This document shows, piece by piece, positions 60,123 through 64,000 of a stretch of 64,000 nt of DNA; within the stretch, counting starts at the first letter, position 1, and each line of letters begins with the position of its first letter. The notes beneath the pieces were generated by a model. That model ran no database searches and was not told the origin of the DNA. It saw only the letters and a list, made by a program, of their open reading frames with translations. The stretch is from Lentzea kentuckyensis. Its GTDB lineage: Bacteria; Actinomycetota; Actinomycetes; Mycobacteriales; Pseudonocardiaceae. The position numbers and the translations under genes were made by a program. The DNA lies in assembly GCF_002150765.1 (NCBI RefSeq), contig NZ_MUYM01000056.1:120411-184410 (forward strand), in the 5' to 3' direction.

Positions 60123-61154
60123 GTGAAGTGGCTGTTCGCGGTCATGATGGCCGTGGTCGTCACCGCTGGGACCTCGGTTCTGCTGTGGGCGTTCAACGCG
60201 CCGCCCGTCGAGATCGTGAAGACCGCGGGTGTCGCGGGCGGTGCCATCGTCGCGCTGTACGCGTTGTGGCTCAACGACCGGAAGCACTTCCTGGAGAGCG
60301 AGAAAGTCGCGGACGAACGGTTCGCACGCTCGGTCGAGCTGCTGGGCAACGAGGCCGACCAGGTACGGGTCGGCGCGATGCACGCGCTGGCATGGCTCGC
60401 GAAGTCCACCCCGCGGTACCGGCAGACCGTGATCGACGTGCTGTGCGCCTACCTGCGCCGCCCGTTCGAACATCCCGCCCACGTGGCCAAGCCGGAAGAT
60501 CCGGACCAGGACTTCAGCGCGGTGGTCACGCAGGAGACCCGGCTGGAGCACCAGGTGCGGCTGACCGCGCAACGGCTGATCAAGGACACGCTGTCGTGGG
60601 GGAAGAAGCGCAAGCACGAGCACTACGACCTCGACCTGACCGGCGCGAGCCTGGAGTACTTCTCGCTCGACGGCAGGTACGTCAACCGTTTCGTCGCCCG
60701 GCGCGCCCAGTTCTACGGCATCACGAACCTGCGGAACATGCACGTGCTCAAGCCCGCGTTGTTCTCCGGTGGCACGTTCCACGGCAGGCTGCAGATGGAC
60801 AACGCGATCTTCGCCGGCGGCATCTCGTTCCAGGAGGCCACCTTCAAGGGACAGGTGCAGCTGTGGGCGAAGGTGGGCACGTTCATCCACCCGTCGACCC
60901 AGCCTCCGTCCCAGCTGAAGGGTGAGCTGGAGGTGTTGCCCGGCACGGAGTTCCGGGCACCGATGACGGGCTGGCCGCTAACCGGCAGCGCGCAGGCGGC
61001 CGGACTTGGCCTCGGCGACCATGTCGAGCAGGACACTCGCGGCGGCGCCGACGGTGTTGCTGGTGACGACAACGGTCTCGGCAACGGGCAGGTCCCCGCG
61101 CAGGCCGACGAAGCACGCGCTGTTCGTCTTGACGGCGAAGGACTGCGGGACTAG
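60123..61154 (+). CDS. Two-span membrane protein related to pentapeptide-repeat proteins, copy 2
   Basis: A 343-aa paralog of the preceding gene, 1 nt after its stop, with two hydrophobic spans (about 6-24 and 32-50), the block VADERFARSVELLGNEADQVRVG and the same beta-rich tail. From about residue 288 on the frame runs antisense through the 3' end of the LysR gene (177 bp overlap) and reads as low-complexity G/D/A, unlike the paralog. An original stop near 60990 may have been lost, leaving an unselected tail. Confidence 0.7.
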   Translation: MKWLFAVMMAVVVTAGTSVLLWAFNAPPVEIVKTAGVAGGAIVALYALWLNDRKHFLESEKVADERFARSVELLGNEADQVRVGAMHALAWLAKSTPRYRQTVIDVLCAYLRRPFEHPAHVAKPEDPDQDFSAVVTQETRLEHQVRLTAQRLIKDTLSWGKKRKHEHYDLDLTGASLEYFSLDGRYVNRFVARRAQFYGITNLRNMHVLKPALFSGGTFHGRLQMDNAIFAGGISFQEATFKGQVQLWAKVGTFIHPSTQPPSQLKGELEVLPGTEFRAPMTGWPLTGSAQAAGLGLGDHVEQDTRGGADGVAGDDNGLGNGQVPAQADEARAVRLDGEGLRD

Positions 61155-61871
61155 CGCGACGCCGAGGCCGAACCCGACGAAGTCGAGAAGTGAGTGCACG
61201 TCGTTGACCTCGACGGCGACGTGCCGCTCGACCCCGGCCGCGGCGAGCATGCGGTCGACCTCGTCGCGCGTGCCCCAGTCGGCGTTGAAGTCGACGAACG
61301 ACTGACCGGCGAGCTCGGACAGCTCGACGGAATCCCGTGCGGCGAAAGGGCTTCCCAGCGCGCACGCGAGCACGAGCGGTTCGCTGGCCAAAGTGGACAC
61401 TCTCAGGTCGTCCGCCATCCTCCGCGGTCGCGCGACGAACGCGAGGTCGAGCCGGCCCGCCCGCACCTCCTCGACCAGCTCCGCGTTGCCGGACTGACGC
61501 ATCCTGATCTCCACGCCGGGGTGGAGCTCGTGGAACCGCGCCAGCACCGCGGGCAGGTGCACCACGTGCAGGCACTGCAGGCTGCCGACGGACAGCGTGC
61601 CGCGCAGCAGGCCCTGCACCGCGGCGACGGCGTCCCTGGCCGACTCGACGCTGCTCAACGCCCGGCGTGCCTCGGGCAGCAGGGCGCGGCCGGCCTGGGT
61701 CAGCTCGACCTGGCGGGTGGTGCGCAGGAACAGCGGCGCGCCGAGTTCCACCTCCAGCGCCCGGATCGACGCCGACAGGCCCGACTGGGACACGTGCATC
61801 CGGCGCGCGGCCCTCGTGAAATGGCATTCGTCGGCGACCGCGAGGAAGTGCTCCAGTTGCCTGAGTTCCAC
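60978..61871 (-). CDS. LysR-family transcriptional regulator
   Basis: A 297-aa regulator with an N-terminal winged helix (MELRQLEHFLAVADECHF, then SQSGLSASIRALEVELG) and a type 2 periplasmic-binding effector domain. It starts at GTG 61871 and is divergent from the aldo/keto reductase at 61941, which is its likeliest target, along with itself. The effector is unknown. Its 3' end is overlapped antisense by the membrane protein gene. Confidence 0.92.
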   Translation of the reverse strand: MELRQLEHFLAVADECHFTRAARRMHVSQSGLSASIRALEVELGAPLFLRTTRQVELTQAGRALLPEARRALSSVESARDAVAAVQGLLRGTLSVGSLQCLHVVHLPAVLARFHELHPGVEIRMRQSGNAELVEEVRAGRLDLAFVARPRRMADDLRVSTLASEPLVLACALGSPFAARDSVELSELAGQSFVDFNADWGTRDEVDRMLAAAGVERHVAVEVNDVHSLLDFVGFGLGVALVPQSFAVKTNSACFVGLRGDLPVAETVVVTSNTVGAAASVLLDMVAEAKSGRLRAAG

Positions 61872-61940
61872 GATTCATCACCCGCAGTGCTCAATGAGAT
61901 CACTTCTTTGCGTTGGACAGCTTAATTCAGGGGGTCCAGA

Positions 61941-62789
61941 GTGGAGTTCATGCAGAAGCGTCGTATTGGAGAAGTGGAAGTCAGCGCCATCGGCCTGGGC
62001 GGCATGCCCATCTCCGTCCAGGGGAGGCCGGACCGCGCCCAGGCGATCGAGACCATCCACGCCGCGCTGGACGCGGGCGTGACGTTCATCGACACCGCCG
62101 ACGCCTACTCGCTCGACGACACCGACTTCGGCCACAACGAATCGCTGATCGCCGAGGGGTTGCGCGGCCGGTCCGAAGAGGTGTTCGTGGCGACCAAGGG
62201 CGGTCACACCCGCGTGCCGGGCGGCGGCTGGGGCCTCGACGGACGCCCGGAGTACCTGCTCAAGGCCGTGGACGGGTCGCTGCAACGGCTCGGGGTCGAC
62301 CAGATCTTCCTGTACCAGTTCCACCGGCCGGACCCGAGGACACCGATCGCGGAGTCGGTCGGGGCGCTCAAGGAACTGCTGGACAACGGCAAGATCCGCT
62401 ACGCGGGTGTGTCGAACTTCAACCCGGACGAGATCGTGCAGGCCAACGAGATCCTGGGCGGGCGGCTCGCGGCCGTGCAGAACCAGTTCTCGCCGTTGTT
62501 CCGGTCGAGCGAGCCCGAGCTGGAGCTGTGCGCGAAGCTCGGCATCGCGTTCCTGCCGTGGAGCCCGTTCGGCGGCATCGGCAAGGCGGGCGAGTTGAGC
62601 GGGCCGTTCAAGGAGGTCGGCGACGCGCACGGCGTCAGCGCGCACCAGGTCTGTCTCGCGTGGATGCTGGCGAAGTCCGAAGTGGTAGTCCCCATTCCGG
62701 GTGCTTCCCGGCCCGCGAGCATCCGCGATTCGGCCTCGGCCACCCACCTGGAGTTGACCGAGGAGGAGCTGACCCGCCTGGACGGGTGA
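61941..62789 (+). CDS. Aldo/keto reductase
   Basis: A 282-aa NADPH-dependent reductase of the (beta/alpha)8 AKR fold. The catalytic tetrad is visible as Asp in FIDTADAYS, Tyr of the same stretch, Lys in VATKGGH and His in YQFHRPDP. The cofactor loop IPGASRPASI is intact. Substrate unknown. GTG 61941 has GGGGG 6 nt upstream and is preferred over ATG 61950. Probably under the divergent LysR regulator. Confidence 0.9.
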   Translation: MEFMQKRRIGEVEVSAIGLGGMPISVQGRPDRAQAIETIHAALDAGVTFIDTADAYSLDDTDFGHNESLIAEGLRGRSEEVFVATKGGHTRVPGGGWGLDGRPEYLLKAVDGSLQRLGVDQIFLYQFHRPDPRTPIAESVGALKELLDNGKIRYAGVSNFNPDEIVQANEILGGRLAAVQNQFSPLFRSSEPELELCAKLGIAFLPWSPFGGIGKAGELSGPFKEVGDAHGVSAHQVCLAWMLAKSEVVVPIPGASRPASIRDSASATHLELTEEELTRLDG

Positions 62790-62831
62790 CCCCGGTGGCA
62801 AATTAGGACAAATGGTCGCACGATCTAGTCC

Positions 62832-63623
62832 ATGCGGACCTTGATCAGCATCGTGGCGATCGTCGCCGGCCTCGTGCCGGCACCCGCGTCCGCGGCGCCC
62901 TTGCCCGAGGGCTCCGCGGACCACACGGCGGGTTCCCAGATCCTCAAGCACGAAGGCACCGGCGACCTCCGAACAGCGGAGGACCCGCCGACAGAGGACA
63001 AAGTGCCCGGCATGGACGTCAGCAGCCATCAGGGCGACGTCGACTGGAAGTCCTCCTGGGACAAGGGAGCCCGGTTCGCCTACGTCAAGGCGACCGAGGG
63101 CACCCACTACCGGAACCCGAAGTTCACCCAGCAGTACAACGGTTCCTTCAACGTCGGCATGATCCGCGGCGCGTACCACTTCGCACTGCCGGACCGCGCC
63201 GACGGTGTGGCGCAGGCGAACTTCTTCGTCAACAACGGCGGCGGGTGGTCGCCGGACGGCAAGACACTGCCGCCCGCGCTCGACATGGAGTACAACCCGT
63301 ACGGCGAGACTTGCTACAACATGAGCCAGGCCGCCATGACCGCCTGGGTGAAGGCGTTCAGCGACACGGTCTTCGCGCGCACCAAGCGGCATCCGGCGAT
63401 CTACACGTCCACGAGCTGGTGGAACAAGTGCGTCGGCGGCTCGGTGAAGTTCGGCGAGAACAACCCGCTGTGGGTCGCGCACTACAACTCGAAGCTCGGG
63501 CCGCTGCCGCTGGGTTTCGACTTCCACACCATCTGGCAGTGGCAGGCCGCCGGTCTCTTCCCCGGTGACCAGAACCTGTTCAACGGCAAGTTCGACCAGC
63601 TGCAGCGCATCGCGTCCAGCTGA
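62832..63623 (+). CDS. Secreted GH25 lysozyme
   Basis: A 263-aa muramidase with a signal peptide (about 1-21) and a GH25 barrel. Active-site residues are seen in GMDVSSHQGDVDW, AYVKATEGTHY and the DxE of LDMEYNPYG. It cleaves the N-acetylmuramic to N-acetylglucosamine bond of peptidoglycan, including acetylated forms (Chalaropsis type). Secreted actinomycete members lyse competitors or remodel the cell's own wall. A strong hairpin follows 2 nt after the stop codon. Confidence 0.92.
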   Translation: MRTLISIVAIVAGLVPAPASAAPLPEGSADHTAGSQILKHEGTGDLRTAEDPPTEDKVPGMDVSSHQGDVDWKSSWDKGARFAYVKATEGTHYRNPKFTQQYNGSFNVGMIRGAYHFALPDRADGVAQANFFVNNGGGWSPDGKTLPPALDMEYNPYGETCYNMSQAAMTAWVKAFSDTVFARTKRHPAIYTSTSWWNKCVGGSVKFGENNPLWVAHYNSKLGPLPLGFDFHTIWQWQAAGLFPGDQNLFNGKFDQLQRIASS

Positions 63624-63624
63624 C

Positions 63625-63674
63625 GGCGTCTGCAAGTACCACCAACAGGGGTGCCGGTAGTACTTGCAGACGCC
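63625..63674. terminator. Terminator hairpin after the lysozyme
   Basis: GGCGTCTGCAAGTAC (63625-63639) pairs perfectly with GTACTTGCAGACGCC (63660-63674), with a partly paired loop. Its left arm plus the next 7 bases is the 22-bp sequence also found at 54033-54054, so this is a dispersed intergenic repeat. It marks the last sequence clearly outside the IS110 element. Confidence 0.8.
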
Positions 63675-63695
63675 TTGACAGCTAGACGGTATGGA

Positions 63696-63807
63696 GTGAC
63701 CGCTCGGGTTTCGGGTGGTTGCGGGCCGGGGCCTCGCTCACGCTTGTTCGTGGGTTGCCGGGCAGGAGTGGCCTGCTCGGCCTATCCGACAGGCGTGGGA
63801 GGCCCCG
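63696..63807 (+). ncRNA. Candidate bridge RNA of the IS110 element
   Basis: IS110-group elements encode a structured guide (bridge) RNA in the left-end non-coding region. Here several stems are visible: CTCACG/CGTGGG around 63737-63754, GGCAGG/CCTGCT around 63761-63777 and GGCCT/AGGCC at 63779-63783 and 63800-63804. TATGGA at 63690-63695 could be the -10 that is completed by the right end in the circular form. Exact RNA ends are unknown. Confidence 0.45.
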
Positions 63808-64000
63808 GTGTTTACCGAGCGTACGAGCGTGGGGCTGGACGTGCACGCGCGATCGGTCGCGGCAGCGGCGATCGACGGCGTCACCGGCGAGCTCGTTCAA
63901 GCGAAACTGACCCCGTCACATGATCACATCCGGTCCTGGCTGGCGGCGGTGCCCGGCCCGGTGGCGGTGGCCTACGAGGCCGGACCGACCGGGTTCGGTC
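63808..64000 (+). CDS. IS110-family transposase, N-terminal part
   Basis: The first 64 residues of an IS110 (DEDD) transposase; the rest lies beyond the window. The RuvC-like fold start SVGLDVHARSVAAAAID carries the first catalytic Asp11, and AVAYEAGPTGFG carries Glu57. The GTG start follows a short GGCCCC stretch. It recombines the element through a bridge RNA in known members. Activity of this copy cannot be judged. Confidence 0.85.
   Translation, partial: MFTERTSVGLDVHARSVAAAAIDGVTGELVQAKLTPSHDHIRSWLAAVPGPVAVAYEAGPTGFG

Larger units (their letters stand above)
63675..64000 (+). mobile_element. IS110-family element, left end (cut by the window edge)
   Basis: The region after the terminator has a non-coding stretch of about 130 nt and then an IS110-type transposase frame that leaves the window at 64000. 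IS110 elements have no long terminal inverted repeats, so the exact left boundary cannot be set; somewhere between 63675 and 63700 is likely. The right end lies outside. Confidence 0.65.

Overview
The window is high-GC DNA from an actinomycete, most likely Pseudonocardiaceae (Lentzea/Saccharothrix type). This is inferred from WXG/PE/PPE-like ESX genes with EspG and DUF3558 partners, DUF3073 and DUF2993 proteins, a mycothiol-type maleylpyruvate isomerase fold protein, an RsiG-like c-di-GMP protein, Streptomyces-type chitinase control and many leaderless starts. Genes are tightly packed, with 4-nt ATGA/GTGA overlaps inside operons and long perfect inverted repeats between convergent genes. I saw no gene-free stretch over 300 bases, no tRNA or rRNA, no CRISPR array and no antibiotic gene cluster.

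Layout. 1-4.0 kb: alpha/beta hydrolase, LmeA-like protein and thioredoxin, then a sulfur operon (DUF4395, thiosulfate sulfurtransferase, DUF1416/SseC) behind a leaderless cysteine-containing leader peptide and a hairpin that overlaps its stop codon. 4.0-6.4 kb: mini membrane protein, nitrobindin-like protein, and pxpBC (5-oxoprolinase subunits) behind spaced identical palindromes. 6.4-9.0 kb: a large GH18 chitinase with a DasR-type site inside its promoter. 9.0-12.2 kb: class IV aminotransferase/aminodeoxychorismate lyase, a Fur-family regulator (Nur-like), YgfZ and a BKACE enzyme. 12.3-17.3 kb: RsiG-like protein, MFS transporter, unknown protein, DUF3073, Old Yellow Enzyme and a pentapeptide-repeat membrane protein.

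17.4-29.3 kb is a complete myo-inositol catabolic locus: iolG, an iolE-like isomerase, a sugar ABC transporter (binding protein, permease, single-domain ATPase), iolC, a Cgl0158-family barrel protein, iolB and iolD on the minus strand. A LacI regulator and mmsA/iolA lie on the plus strand, and two LacI-type palindromes sit in the divergent promoter. 29.3-34.7 kb is a tripartite tricarboxylate transporter (tctCBA) divergent from a CitA/CitB-type two-component system. 34.6-40.4 kb: ArfB, an ECF sigma factor fused to a membrane segment, purM, purF, two tandem lipoproteins and a DinB-like enzyme.

40.4-51.2 kb is type VII (ESX)-related but has no complete secretion core: an EspC-like protein with a DUF1023 hydrolase, two tandem EccC-like proteins whose P-loops are mostly lost, and a PE-like/PPE-like/EspG/DUF3558 set, interrupted by a Tat-exported beta-helix protein and an SCP-fold protein. 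I regard the paired degenerate EccC proteins as the best candidate for an undescribed system. 51.3-56 kb: exo-glucosaminidase and GH15 glucoamylase-like enzyme, which with the chitinase and GH25 lysozyme form a secreted polysaccharide-degrading set. 56-62.8 kb: PAS-GGDEF-EAL protein, methyltransferase, two paralogous membrane proteins (the second running antisense into a LysR gene) and an aldo/keto reductase. The right edge holds a GH25 lysozyme, a strong terminator and the left end of an IS110-family element with a probable bridge-RNA region.
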